Shown here piece after piece: positions 47,730 to 60,054 of a DNA stretch of 64,000 nt. The DNA lies in the NCBI RefSeq assembly GCF_008831285.2, contig NC_045138.2:4307205-4371204 (forward strand), given 5' to 3'. The position numbers were made by a program, and so were the translations under genes. Positions within the stretch are counted from its first letter, which is position 1; every line of letters starts with the position of its first letter. Below the pieces are notes generated by a model. The model worked only from the letters and a program-made list of their open reading frames with translations. It searched no databases and was not told the DNA's origin. The stretch comes from Nymphaea colorata (lineage: Eukaryota > Streptophyta > Magnoliopsida > Nymphaeales > Nymphaeaceae).

Positions 47730-49565
47730 TTATAACTCCAAACCTCGTCCAACCATTGATTTTCTAAGAGTCATTCCCTGCCAATTAGGGTTGGAGTAGT
47801 AGAAATAGTTAAGTGTTCAAGTAGTAGAAAGCAGTGTTGTCAAGGTCCGCATGAATAAGCCGGATTGGTGGCAAATCAATTCAATACACCTATCCTCACG
47901 TGATACACTATTCATTTTAAAATATTTCATGTTTTTTTTTTTTTGTAGATCTTTTCATTTTTGTAATAATATACTTGGCAATTCTTAGCCGTTCAGCTAA
48001 ATCACATCTTTTACTATTCGTCTTTTACTATTTGTAAAATATTTTAAAACTTTTTGTTTAAAAAATTATTTTGCCAACATTTTTCCTTCATTTGTTTGAA
48101 TAGATAATATATTTGGTAATTCATAGCCGCCTCGGTTGCAAAATGGTCAACAGTCCACCATCCAGTCTGTCTCCACTCTGTTGGCATAATCTCATAAGAA
48201 TCTGATTCACCATAGAATTTCTATATTTCCAACCAAGCTAGAATGCCTATATTTACTTTCGGAAAAAAATGATTGTAATAACGTTCAAGGCGCTAAGAGC
48301 CGAATGTCAACGATGCCAAGGTGAATATTTGCGCCCTGAATTTTACCATTATTTTGTAAATATGACATTCCCAATAGTGTAATTAATTTTCTATTTCTAT
48401 TTTTTTTATCATAAACATGATAAAAACACAAGTCTTTCAAATCTTCAATGATGTAAACTGTACTGTTCTCTGACCACGGGCAATCAATGGCGTGTTCTTG
48501 AATGGTGACCAGCTTATAGGAAAACGTAAATTTTTTCTTTCATATGTAAACATGTCGAATAAGTTTGAAAATTTTCGAAAAAACGTGTTCAAAAGTTAGG
48601 TTGGAACGAACGTAAACTTTGGAATTGCCTAACTTATGGGCGAACAATATATGAAACAAATTCAAACATAAATGTGTTGTTAGTATAGCACCAAAAGTTG
48701 GGTACGCTTTTGTAAGATTTTACAGAAAAGCTTCTCCGAGAAGCAACGAAAAGGAGCAATGAATGAAACATTTTAAAAAAATGAACAGGACCACAAGCCT
48801 ATCTAAAAGCCCTACGGGATAATGCGCATGCTTTGAACTCATTTTAACTCTTTATGCTGGGACTCCAAGCTTCTTATTAATTATTTTATAGTATCTTTCT
48901 GGTATTTGATTTGAGAATCATGTCAATTTTAAATTTCTAATGTACTGGATCAACATTCCAATCCTACCTGTAATGCATTTTTGCTGTCCCAGATCCAATA
49001 CATTTGCAACCCATTCTCTCTCTCTCTCCCTCTCTCTCTGTCACAAGATCGGATGGACATCAGTTATCTGGATTTGTAACAAGAGCAGGAATGCAAAACT
49101 TGTGCCCAGTATGATCCATTATTACAAGGCTTTTCAATCAGCTCATGTTCATCCCTTTTCTCGGTACACCATTAGCAGCATTTGCTTCTCCCTCTCTGAC
49201 CAGCTTGCATGTCAAAGAGGCCTGCTCCACGAAGCAAATGATAAAATAAAGGATCAAAACAGGAACCTGCTTCCTTCATAACTCCAGCTGATCCCTTCAG
49301 GAGGTGAGCTTGCCCACCCCAGAAACTAGCTTGAGTTTAGCAGCCAGGGATGCCAACTCTGTGCCAATCTCAGAAAGAGGGACCAGTGCTTATCAACAAA
49401 CACCCATTTACGCCACAGACTGGCTCCCTGATGCAAACAGCAAAGGCATCAACATGAGATCAACACTACAGTTCAAGTAAATTGATGGTTCCACTTTGAC
49501 AGCATGAAAGGAACTATTTGCACGAACCTCCTTGGCAGAAAAGTTCCATAAGCAAAAAGATTACC
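46500..49565. other. No gene recognised; (TA)n at about 47683-47720
   Basis: The plus-strand frame at 46818-47006 has a codon-like look (KKISWLRRLTIGVKGQPPRV) but no family resemblance or promoter. The rest is AT-rich with a CT tract at 49015-49040. Confidence 0.4.
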
Positions 49566-50414
49566 ATCTCAAAGCTTCCACCTATGTAATTGCAATTCAG
49601 CTTCTGCCAAGTCCTTCTGGGCTTTCTTCCTCCGATAAAATATAGGACAATCACGACTGTGAAAAGGAGATGCCATAATTAGCAATAATGATCATGTTTA
49701 GACTTTAGACATACATGAGAAAATGATGCAGACCTTGTACAAAGAACATCTTGGTGTAGAGATCCTTGGCATATTTGACACTCTGTCCATAGTCTACCAA
49801 ACTGTACCTCTAACTCTCTCACTGCAAAGCCAAAGCCAAATATAAAAGTAAAAAAAAGCTGGAGGTGAACACAAGTCATAGTTCTCTCGCAGTAGGTACC
49901 GTTGGAAACTGTTTTACTGTACAGCTCAACTTCTCTTACCTTGCAGTGTATGCAAATTGTTTGCTCTGCATTACTGCCAATATAGAAAAGAGAAAAGGCT
50001 CATCAGCTGCATATCAACGCCGCATGAATGGTTGCTATTCAATAGAGTCAACAGAAAACAATACTACAAAGGCAAATCATGAAGACATAATGTCTAAGAA
50101 AAAAATTGCCTATAACACTTAAAAAAATTATGTAGATTCAGCCTAAATGCACCAAAGGTATGTGAGAAAATCGCATTCCTGCAACTTCATATGAACATGA
50201 GAAACCATGTAATCTACGTCGCATGGCACTTTAGTACGGTCCCCATTCCAGTGTTGCCATAACAACACAGCAAACAGGGTCCTTGGACACACCTCAGTAA
50301 TTTTTGGATAGAAACCGATCCAAATTGGTTACTTTAACTAGATTTAGCTTGTCTCTAACTCAGTTTTCATTCTGTTTTTGTGAGTTATTGGTCATTAACA
50401 TGTAGTGTTTGAGG

Positions 50415-50417
<3 letters not shown>

Positions 50418-50451
<34 letters not shown>

Positions 50452-50624
50452 GAGGTGAAATCCTCCAGCCATCCAGATCTTCATCCAATCATGTCCCTCG
50501 ATGCAATGCATCGAGCAGATGTGCTTAAACACACAGCTTGATGAAGTGCATCAGGCAGTATGCTGTTAGAGGCTGGAGGATTTCTCCGTCCAAACCCAAA
50601 CAAAGAAATCTAAGAACCCTATAC

Positions 50625-50650
<26 letters not shown>
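50418..50650. repeat. Two (AT)n microsatellites in a POLD1-relic intron
   Basis: AT runs at about 50418-50448 and 50625-50650, the second followed by a CA-rich stretch. Both fall in the intron between the exons ending at 50968 and starting at 49973. Overlapping open frames are artefacts. Confidence 0.9.
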
Positions 50651-50657
<7 letters not shown>

Positions 50658-51181
50658 CACAAACACACCCCCATACCCACATCTCCGTACGAGTACCCAA
50701 ACCCCAACCATGTAACTTAGCATGTAATGCTTAACCAACAAAGTTACAGACCAATCAACTCGAAATGCATGTGGTTTGACCTACAACAACATAGAAGAAA
50801 TTTCATAGCAGGCAAGCTGCTCAAACATCATCATCTCATTATAAGTACCAGTCACTTGTACATCACCACTAAGCAGAATGTCAGACTCTGGTGCTTCATT
50901 TCAGGGCAAATTAAAGTGTGCAACATCAAAAATTTATTTGCACTGCAACAAAAAACCAGTCAGCTACCTGATTGGAGTCTTGCAGCCAATACAGCTAAGT
51001 TGCTTCTTTGCAAATTTCATTATACCACTATTTGAAGGAGTTGAGATGGAAATAGCTCTTGTGTGACTGCCATGAAGAAGCTCCTCTTCTGCATTCTTCA
51101 AAATTGGCTCGAATATTCTCAAGAGAGGCTGCAAGACAAGAATAAAAGGTGCGTGAACTTTTGAGAACAGAGCATGCGAAC

Positions 51182-51230
<49 letters not shown>
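51182..51230. repeat. (GA)n microsatellite in a POLD1-relic intron
   Basis: An uninterrupted GA run of about 48 bases directly follows the donor site at 51234 and, on the minus strand, extends the pyrimidine content of a roughly 105-base intron. Confidence 0.97.
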
Positions 51231-51232
<2 letters not shown>

Positions 51233-54200
51233 ACCTTACTAATTTGATTCTCAAGATAGTATTGATGATCTATAGGAATATTATTCTCCAACACAAATAT
51301 AGGATCCTCTGATTTTTCATAGGCCTGTTTAGCACCAGAGCAGTGTTCCCAAATGAATCAGATCTTTCACATCTATCAGATAGTTCTCAAGTCCATCAGA
51401 CTAAAATCTACCTTAGCACCTTTAGCAGCTTTAATAATTACATAAGGAACCCGATCACCAACATTTGGTGCAGTTGCAGCATCTCTCTATCATCAGAACC
51501 AAAGTGTCAGATGCAACTAATCATGTCCCCAAAGCACAAAAACAACCAGCATGATTGAACACCTTACCATGGAACCACTATGAAACAAATTGAAAAGTAC
51601 AGACTATTTACAATCAAATCCCAAGGCTACAATATCAAAGAGATCACTTTTAGATTAGGGTACTCTATCACAACCAATAACTGAATAAAGTAGTTCAGAC
51701 TATGGTAATCAGGCAAGCCATAAGGCAGTTGCATAAACAACACAAAGTAGCTGCTAGCTTGAAAATTTAAAGTACCAGAAGGACACAGACAGTATAACCC
51801 CATGCTGCACGCAAGCAAAAAGGAGGGAGAAAGAGAGTCCATGCGGATTTGGTCAATGGATGCAACAACAATTTCCTTAGCCATTAGGTTTATCAAATCC
51901 CTGTCTAGATCCATGAAGGTGTTTGCAATTTATTTAGCTCCAAAAAGATGTATCTCAACTTTCACCCATGCGCTTTTGCCCTTTAACCATTATGGTTTAG
52001 GGTTTAGAGCACTTAAGAATAATAAACAGAAATTTCCAGAAAGTGGATTTTTGTTCTGGAAAACTCCTAATTTAATTTGTAAAAGCAAGAAAACGCCCAT
52101 GATCAAACCATCAATATTTGAACCTAAGTCCATCGAGGTTTCCAGAGTTACTATCAGTGTCCTACAGCTGTAGAACACTAAAAGTTAACATCAGTATTTG
52201 CGAAAGAGACTTCAAGATGTTCAATATATTCTGCCCTTAATTTCAATCAAGTAACAAATTCCTCCTGAGATCTTGTTAACTCATCAGAAGAAATTGTTAG
52301 GCATGATCCACTAGGTTTCAGTTTACGCAAGAATCAGATAACCATCTTAAGCACGTCATGCCAAAAAATTATTGTACGAACGGCATGACTTGCACTGTGC
52401 TAATAAAAAGGAGAAAAAAATACAGCAAAAAGGCTTTGTTCTGAGACTTTGAGACCCATTAGGAAATTGACATAGAAAGGAGACAGATTATTTCACATGA
52501 ACAAGAAAACCAAAAGATTAAACTAATAACCATAGAATCACCTAACCCCCATGCTCATCACTAGCACCCCTTGTAAGCCTCTTGTTGTTTAATAAAAAAC
52601 CATAGAGTTGCTAAAATTGTGTGCTGAACTAGATTTAATTTGAAAAGACAAAATTTAAGGAGACATATCTTCTGGGAACATGTGAAAAATGATTGAAAGA
52701 AGAAGGTGCTACAGAAGTTTCAACCAAAATTCAGAACATAACTTTTGGTAATTTACCTTGCGCATGCGTTCAGCAAGTTCAACATGTGCAGCCTTCACCG
52801 CATAGGCATCTCCAGTTTTTGTCAAGCCCTATTAGCCATCATATTTAACCCCTAAAAACTATTAAATCATCCAGACCAAAAAATTCACACGAGTTTATTG
52901 TGACAGCAAATAAAGCATATGATACTGGTTGGCAGTTATTAGTAGCCACCAGCCACACAGGTAATTCACAATTAGCTGTGTCTCAAATTGCCCAGTCTAA
53001 CAACTGCAGAGGAGAGGATCTCTGAAGTAGAAAACCACCACTAAACCAGAGACACTAGTTCCCGTGCCCATATACCTCATAGTGAGACATAGATTTTAGA
53101 CGCCAGTTAAAATAAGAAAAAGCACTAACCTTTGTTATCACCAAAAGAGACAAATCCATGCGATTCAATAGAAGATCAGCTATTGTGTTTTTAACATACT
53201 TAACAGCAGCTGGAATGTCCCGTTCAATCAGTATTTTATGAAGGCATCCATTCACCAGGTTCTTTACCAGAAGACAGTTGTCTCTTCTAACTGTTTCAAT
53301 GCCTGCTCCATGCAACTTGGCAAAATTAATAAGGAAAATAGAGGAAAATAGTAAGTCTAAAATATCCAGATCAAACCCACCCTTTGTGTCCATCTTATCA
53401 TATTTTTCTGGTTTTGTCCACAGAAGTCCTGCATACCTCTTCTTACTGATAAGAAGATATGGATAATACACTTACTTTCTCAAACTCCAGCTTGATGGGC
53501 TAATAGTCAACGCAAACACAAAAATGCCATCCATCAAATTTCTATATTGCGATTGTAATATAAACTTGGTATAAGTAATTGACAATATAGTAGAGATGAG
53601 GATAATCATTGTGCTTATATAGACCAAGATCCACTTTAAAATAGTTATCTAGTCTCACTTTACACAATTTTATGCTCTTCAAAACACATCAGTTAATTCA
53701 TAACCAAGGAGTTGTTTATTTATATATATATATATAATTTTCACTGAATTGCAAAGGGACGTCAGTCAAAGTTTTATCCAGTTTTTTGTTATGAAGTACA
53801 CACAGTTTCCATGCTGGGCACCAAGTTAATCATGGAAAAAAAGGACGTTCAACACAGATAAACTTATGAAGAAATATCTGGGATCCACTCTTCTGAAACA
53901 ATTAACATTGAAAGCTAAAAGACGAACAAAATTTTTAGACAAAGGTTTTCCTCCTTGAAGAGATAATCAATTTTTCAACAAAATCAGCCCTTCTGGAAAA
54001 AGTATTCCCAGGCCAAAATGTAGCTATGTTCAAGTTATGTGAAAACAAAAAGGAAACACATCTATCATGTACTTTTTTGCAATAGAAAGTAAAATTTCTC
54101 CTACAGCACCTACAAAGTTAAAAACTGAACCAAGCTGCTGATTAAGCTACCAAGTTTAGCATTAAGGCATCCAATTTCTTAGTTCTTAGTTGGCAAAGAA

Positions 54201-54477
54201 AATAAAAATATTACTCCATGTAGTAGTTTCAAGATAACCACATACAGAGGGTTATCCAAAATTGATAGAGGAAGTGGAAAATATAACAGGTTCGGGCATT
54301 CAGGGTAGTTTTCTTCTGAGTACTTATGAACCCTATAGACCATATCTGTAGGTGGTCAAAGACTCTAAAACAACTCCCTGGGATATCCTGCACTTGGGAA
54401 CAAGGGGAAAATGAACCTGGTGATACTTCTGTTTTTCACCTCCACCAATAAAAATAGGAAGCTAATGCCATGCATAC

Positions 54478-55221
54478 CTTCGTGAATGTGTCGCTGATAT
54501 ACTCAGCCCTCTCTACCTAATTTCATTGCAGCATCTACAGTTGGTACTCCAAACTGTACCATGACTGAATCGGTGTCTCCATATACAACCTGACATTAAA
54601 GGGTTTGTTCCTCAAAAAGTTTCAGATATTTACTTGTACATCTGACTCTAAAAAGAATAACATTTTAGCCAGCATATGTAGCAGTCAAGAAAGCGGAAGA
54701 AAAGGTACCTCAGCATTATGCTCATAGCCACCTTTAGTAGTAAATCGTGCCTCAACTAGCTTCTTGGTTTCCTCTATCATCTGACGACCTCTGTGATGTT
54801 CAGAACACTATTCCGTGAGGCTAATGAGTTACATCAATGAATGCTTTACACGTCCATTTAATTGCAGAAAATAGACAAATCTTGCACATTCACAAGTAGG
54901 ACATAGACAGTATGAAATTGATCTCACATATTACCATAGCTGGTCACACTAGAAGATATTTCTAGACAAGGCAGCTGCCCAACAGTAGCTCCAGTAAATC
55001 CATAGACAGAGTTTGCACTGACCCAGAATTTCCGGTTTCATAGTGTCAAACAATATGAAGCATTACAAGATCATCAAGACCCTTCTAAAAATTATCTTGC
55101 ACTATATACATTTAAAATTTTAAAAAAATAAGGAATCTGAAAAAAGGAAATTTCCAAGCAATACCTTTAAAGCCAGCTGGCGACCATCCAACACAGCCCT
55201 CTCAAATGGATCTTTGGCTTC
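54478..55221 (-). pseudogene. POLD1: POLD1 relic, fingers/palm exons with motif C
   Basis: Four exons. 55165-55221 reads EAKDPFERAVLDGRQLALK. 54935-55022 reads [18 protein letters not shown] and onward, with a GG in place of the AG acceptor. 54709-54788 reads GRQMIEETKKLVEARFTTKG. 54478-54589 reads VYGDTDSVMVQFGV and holds the catalytic Asp pair, but loses two bases after GRE and runs into TGA. Other splice sites are GT-AG. Confidence 0.85.
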
Positions 55222-55637
55222 CTGAAACATAGTGTAAGATACTGTAAGGGACAAAGAACTAGATTGCCTTGTGAAATTCATTACATAGTACCACATGAAC
55301 ATATGAAAGAAAGACAGCATATGTCAACTATCAAACCTAATATTTCTTTTACTTTGTTCGTTAACAAGATATCTGCAGCCAAGTTTGTGGTTTTCTAAAG
55401 ATTTCCCTTTGAATGGGGAAACAGCTCCCATGGTTGAGATTTGAGAGCGTTAACAAGATATATGCAAAAAATTCATTTGCCGAAGAAAACAGGAAAATTC
55501 GTGTTTCTTTAAAAAAAGGAAAACATGAAAAAGACACAAAAAAAATGCATTCTTCTTGTGTATTTTTTTATGCGTACATGTTTTTTGGAATTCGGTGGCA
55601 TAACTTCTAATATTTGAAAATCATAATGGCTTTGAAA

Positions 55638-56383
55638 CTTAGTTGTCAGGCGACGCCTAGGCATGGACTAGTCGTCTGTCTACATCCCATGCCAAAGTCC
55701 ATCACTTAGGCATGGGGGTTGGGTTTGGCATTTAAGCTGGACTAGGCATGCTGGCGCCTATTTGGGTGACTTCCTCTAATACTTTATTTGTTTTGCTTTC
55801 CAAGACCTGTTATCCCTTGAGTTTAGTTTAATTTTACTGTAGGGAGTCTGATTGACCCAGTGATTGCAAAATTTATGTTGAAAACAAAGAATTTTTGCTA
55901 CAAGTAACTCAGAAAATTACAATTTGTGCAGAAATTAGATTGCTTACAATGTATATCATTTACCTGAATTGATTGAGTTAGTAGACAACTTAAGTCAAAG
56001 TCATGTAGGCGTCTTTCACAGTCTTCCAAATTTGTTCATATTCAGTTGCCATCTACCATAGGTACAGTTTAAAGAGCACTGATTTCAAAGTAAGTATTAT
56101 TTTGATTATTTTATGTTTCATGTATGATGTATATTGTTTAGAGCTCAGTTTCAGTTCTCCAATAAGAAGTCTATCATCTGGTTTATTCTTCACTAAGCTT
56201 TTTCCTCTCCTGTTTTACAAGTTGATTTTGACTAATCCTAACTTACTAACATGGTAGCTTAACACATAAAACATAAAGCTAACATTTTAGAATTAAAAAT
56301 AACTAAACAAAATTGCAACAACTTTTGGACACCTTTTTAGGGTAGGCACACCTAGGCAGCGCCTAGCCACCTTGACAACTAAG
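55638..56383. mobile_element. hAT-like element, copy 1, in the POLD1 gap, 746 bp
   Basis: The left end CTTAGTTGTCAGGCGACG pairs with the complement of the right end, CTTAGTTGTCAAGGTGGC. CTTTGAAA (55630-55637) and CTTTAAAG (56384-56391) form a worn 8-bp duplication (6/8). CGCCTAGGC motifs sit inside both ends. It lies where POLD1 exons are missing. No transposase frame. Confidence 0.8.
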
Positions 56384-56391
56384 CTTTAAAG

Positions 56392-57230
56392 TAAAAAAAC
56401 GTTAAAAAAAAGGTCGACTTCATCGATCATGCCTGAATCGATTTATTTGGGGAGGAAGGAGCTGGTGCGTTCTTGGGTTTTGGAGAAGACAAGTTATGCC
56501 GTGGGAGTTGGAGAAAACAACTTCTGCTCACTCAGTCCATTGAGGTAGGCAACAGATTTCATTCTTGATTTTCTTTCTCCGGTCTTATCCAAAGTTTAAA
56601 TCTCCTCTTCCCCATCTCTCTTTCTGTTTGTTCTCCTCCCATCTCTCTCGATTTATGTCCATTCTTTTCCTCACCTCTCGGTTTCTGCCATTGCTCTGCT
56701 GGGTTTCCAGTTTCCACACAACCAGTGCGTCTCTCAGTCTCTCTCACTCCTTGTTATGTACAGTATTCTTTTCTAGTTTTTAATCTCCCACGTTCTTATG
56801 CTGATGGGATACATGTTCAATGGACTGCACACATCGTGTTGAAGCATGTCCATTAATTTTACTGCATATTTTGAACTTCACCGTGATTACTAGGTTTGTC
56901 ACATGGGTGCTCACCACGCTGCAAATTTTCTGCTACACAAGAAATCAGGTGCACACTGGGTGTGCAATGCTGTTGATAATTGATGGTTATTGTGGGTCAG
57001 AAACACAATTACTGGCAAAGAAGCAGATGAAATGTGCTTTATTTTCCTAGTGGGACCAAGAGAACTTTCTAAATTATACAGGAAGGCAGTGTTTAATAGA
57101 AAAATGAACTTCAAATTTCTATAATAATTTGCCGGACAAACTTGAAGATGTTCAGGACTACAAAGAAGCTATTGATGAATCAAAGATACAAAGTGAATGG
57201 CAGCAACAATTCTAGGTAGCATTTCAAGGT
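56392..57230 (+). other. Transcript-like insert in the POLD1 gap
   Basis: The plus strand shows a CT-rich leader-like stretch (56560-56780) followed by fragments of codon-like sequence in shifting frames: KEADEMCFIFLVGPRELSKL and YRKAVFNRK near 57010-57100, then YNNLPDKLEDVQDYKEAIDE and [11 protein letters not shown] ending in TAG near 57213. I do not recognise the protein. It could be a fragment of another gene joined into the locus. Confidence 0.35.
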
Positions 57231-57248
57231 AAGAGGAAAAATGCATGC

Positions 57249-57335
57249 CTTCAGGCAGTACACTGCAAGCCGCCTCCTTGTCTCTGCGTTCCCGTTTTGA
57301 AGATCAGAAATTATTGAGTGGTGAACATCCTCTTT
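57249..57335 (-). pseudogene. POLD1: POLD1 relic, exonuclease-domain exon (29 codons)
   Basis: The exon reads [18 protein letters not shown] then [11 protein letters not shown], a well-conserved POLD1 block near the end of the exonuclease domain. It is preceded by GGAAACAG as acceptor and followed by GCATGC, so the donor is GC rather than GT. The next expected exon (DAYLPQ...) was not found. Confidence 0.85.
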
Positions 57336-57339
57336 CTGT

Positions 57340-58510
57340 TTCCAGTGAAAAGTAAAATCATATGCATAGATATTCTCAACCATAAGATGACAAAATGGAA
57401 AATTTGAAGTTCAGATGTGTTCACATACTAGAATATGTGTAATTAAATAACTAAATCATGCATATCTTATAACAAAATGTAAACAAAAGAAAAAGAAGTC
57501 ATTGAATGAATGCCCATCTATGTGTGTGCATTCAAGTGGTATATGGTTGAGAACAATGTTGTAAAAGGTGTGGTGTAATGCCTATCAATTGGGCTGACCT
57601 GTACACTATATCATAACGTACTATAAGTCTATAATGTATGGTAAATGTATCATAAAATTGATTTTTTTAATTCATGAAAAACTAAGAAAAAAACAAGAAC
57701 AATTATGAAAAAAGTGTTCCATATAAAAAATTCATTACACGTAATGACCATGTTACATCATTCATAAGCCAGATATGTTAATAACACATTAAGAAAATAA
57801 AATAATATGTTCATAAAAAAATGGTAAACTTTAGAAAAAAAATAAAAATATATGTAAATTTTAAAGTTGAGAAATTGTATATGGAGAAAAAACAAAAAAC
57901 GCCAAAGCCCTCTTTTCCAAACACGAATGGGTTTTCCACCAGTGATTTTCCTTCAAATCGATGATTAATTTGGCAATTTCTCTCTAAAACCAGGAAAAAA
58001 AAACTCCCTCCTAGAGCGCTTAGAAGTGTTAGCAACGGAGGGAAAGAGGCGGTTTTGAAAAAAAAAATGATCAAATGGGGAGTCAAGTCCCTTTTTTAAA
58101 AAATTACACCATATCGTAAGGTACCAGTCTATATACCTACATAAAAATGTGTATCGTAGGTGTATCGTACAGATTTTTCCGACCTATATGTTATTATGTA
58201 TCCGTATCATGTGATATGGATAACACTGGTTGAGAGTACTTAAGCTCAATGGCAAAAAACCAGTTTTCCGGCAAGCCTAGTCAATACGTAAGAAAGACTA
58301 AAAAGGAAAATAAAAAGCAAAGCACTTAAGCACATGTATTTATGGCTATAATAATAAAAAAATTTGGAAATCTTGTAAACCATGATAACAAAAGATATGA
58401 AACAATTAAAAGAAACGAAAGGAACAAAGAGAAGGAAAATGGCATTCCTATCAAGAAACAGACGAAACCACTGCTAAAAAATATCTGCTCGTGTTTGCAC
58501 TTTGCACACA
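57340..58510. other. No gene recognised
   Basis: AT-rich. Contains a TATCATAACGTACTATAAG / TATCGTAAGGTACCAGTCT pair (about 57610 and 58112) suggesting one more worn inverted-repeat element. No further POLD1 exon was found upstream of 57335. Confidence 0.4.
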
Positions 58511-58518
58511 CCACAAAC

Positions 58519-59504
58519 CTTAGTTGTTAAGGCATGGACTAGCCCACGTCTAGGCGTGAGTCCACACCCGTGGCGCCTAGGCTGGACTAGGTGCTAGCAC
58601 GCCTAGTCAGGGCAAGGTGAAAAGTCACCTTCCCTTCAAATTAGGTCCTGTAATTTTATTATACATTGTTATACCGTATATACTTATATTATATAAAGGT
58701 AGATTATCTGTTCTACAGTTTGTTGTACGTTAATTACATATTCTATATCAACTCATGAAGTGGAAGTTCCAGCCATATGTTAAGTACATATTCTATAAAA
58801 CCAATGAATTTCTGTATATATCTTATGTTCTCTAAAACATATTTTGTGCAACCGATCCCAGCCTTCTTACCCATGTTAAAACCTAGGTTTATGGTAAAAA
58901 GACCACCAGTTTCTCTTGTTTAATGCATGTCTAGTAAAAAGAGAAATACGTGAAGACCTCATTTTTGCAACCTGAATACGGATTTATTTTCTCATTTGTG
59001 AGGGTGTTTTGTATTACATGTATATTATATGTTATATGTACAATCTGCTGTAAACTTGTAATGTATATGGTACGTATTGATTTGATATGATTTTTGTTTG
59101 AAATGATTCAAATGAAATAGTTTATAAGGTCTATAACTGAAATAGTCTATAAGAAATGCAAACATTGTCCTGTATGTAAATAAGAATGATGTGTTTTCTT
59201 TTGTGTATCGAATTAAGGCATCAGTTGGAACAGAACAGCACAGTTTTTCAGTATGTCAACAAGCTGGAAATGTACTGTTAATCTGTCAAGTAAACAAGAA
59301 CAGAGCAGTCCTTTATGTTTTACTTTTTGGCTTTACTTTCGAAGTATAATCATTCAATTAAAAACAGAACAGAACAATTTTTCAAGTTTTACTTGGAATA
59401 GAATCTTACAGTTCAGTCAGTAAGTACATAATTTTATTATGTAATGGTTAACATAACTAAAAAAACAAGAGCCTAGGCGCGCCTATTCTCGCTTAACAGC
59501 AAAG
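58519..59504. mobile_element. hAT-like element, copy 2, 986 bp, perfect target duplication
   Basis: The left end CTTAGTTGTTAAGGC pairs with the complement of the right end, CTTTGCTGTTAAGCG. CCACAAAC is present exactly on both sides (58511-58518 and 59505-59512). The subterminal GCGCCTAGG motifs are shared with copy 1 at 55638-56383. The interior is AT-rich with CAGAACAGAACA-type motifs and no transposase. Confidence 0.88.
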
Positions 59505-59512
59505 CCACAAAC

Positions 59513-59994
59513 ACTTTGAAAAGCAAACCAGAAAATCAAATAAAAATTTATTTGTTACAATTGCCATTAAGTTCGACATATAAACTCAACTGTCCCAAAT
59601 TGAAGAGATTTGAGAAGGAGCAATGGTGGTCAAGAAAATCAAACAAATTGAATATAATGTATCAATGTTGTAAAGCGTAAACTGTCCATGAAATCAGTAT
59701 GACTTAGACTGATAATTAAATACATAACATAACATATAGTAATGTACAAAACATGAAGTCAAGTTTTGGAGTTTTAAGCCTATAGTTTTGTTGGCTGATT
59801 GCAGTTTCCAACCATAGTTCAGGTGGAGGAGCAGAAAAGCAAATATATCTGAAAACTATTGGGAGGAGAATTGGTGGCCTTACTGTGTTTTCTATGTGTT
59901 CTGTATTCTTATTTATCCTTTAATCTGTTTTGTTTACGTTGATATACTGGATGTGTTAAATATATTCAACAGAAATTTATATTGGTTCTGTCTT

Positions 59995-60054
<60 letters not shown>

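Larger units (their letters stand above)
49569..53499 (-). pseudogene. POLD1: POLD1 relic, thumb and C-terminal zinc-binding exons
   Basis: Nine exons from PIKLEFEK to the natural stop after QLHRWKL. All splice sites are GT-AG and phases agree. The first of these exons has GTAA inserted between EFEK and [15 protein letters not shown]. Changes from the usual sequence include GDDY to GDAY and LYCK to LYSK. Both Cys motifs that bind zinc or an iron-sulphur cluster keep their four cysteines. The intron 51129-51234 contains the (GA)n tract. Confidence 0.88.
49569..57335 (-). pseudogene. POLD1: DNA polymerase delta catalytic subunit (POLD1) relic
   Basis: POLD1 is the lagging-strand replicative polymerase with 3'-5' exonuclease. 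Fourteen exons in POLD1 order can be read, 5' to 3': 57249-57335, 55165-55221, 54935-55022, 54709-54788, 54478-54589, 53381-53499, 53130-53302, 52757-52828, 51412-51486, 51235-51324, 50968-51128, 49900-49973, 49734-49821, 49569-49656. Phases fit throughout. Landmarks are [40 protein letters not shown] (motif C), KKRYAGLLW, the zinc pairs CIGC/CIHC and CQICQ...CTSRDC, and a natural stop. Lesions: the exons between 57249 and 55221, including motif A (SLYPS), are absent; the acceptor of the 55022 exon reads GG; a net 2-base loss occurs after GRE in the motif C exon; GTAA is inserted after EFEK. No N-terminal exons lie upstream in the window. It is therefore judged non-functional, although the 3' half is well kept. 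Confidence 0.88.

Noticed and set aside
57811-58086. Minus-strand 91-codon frame as a missing POLD1 exon
   Set aside because: No similarity to any POLD1 block; Phe/Leu-rich from T-runs.
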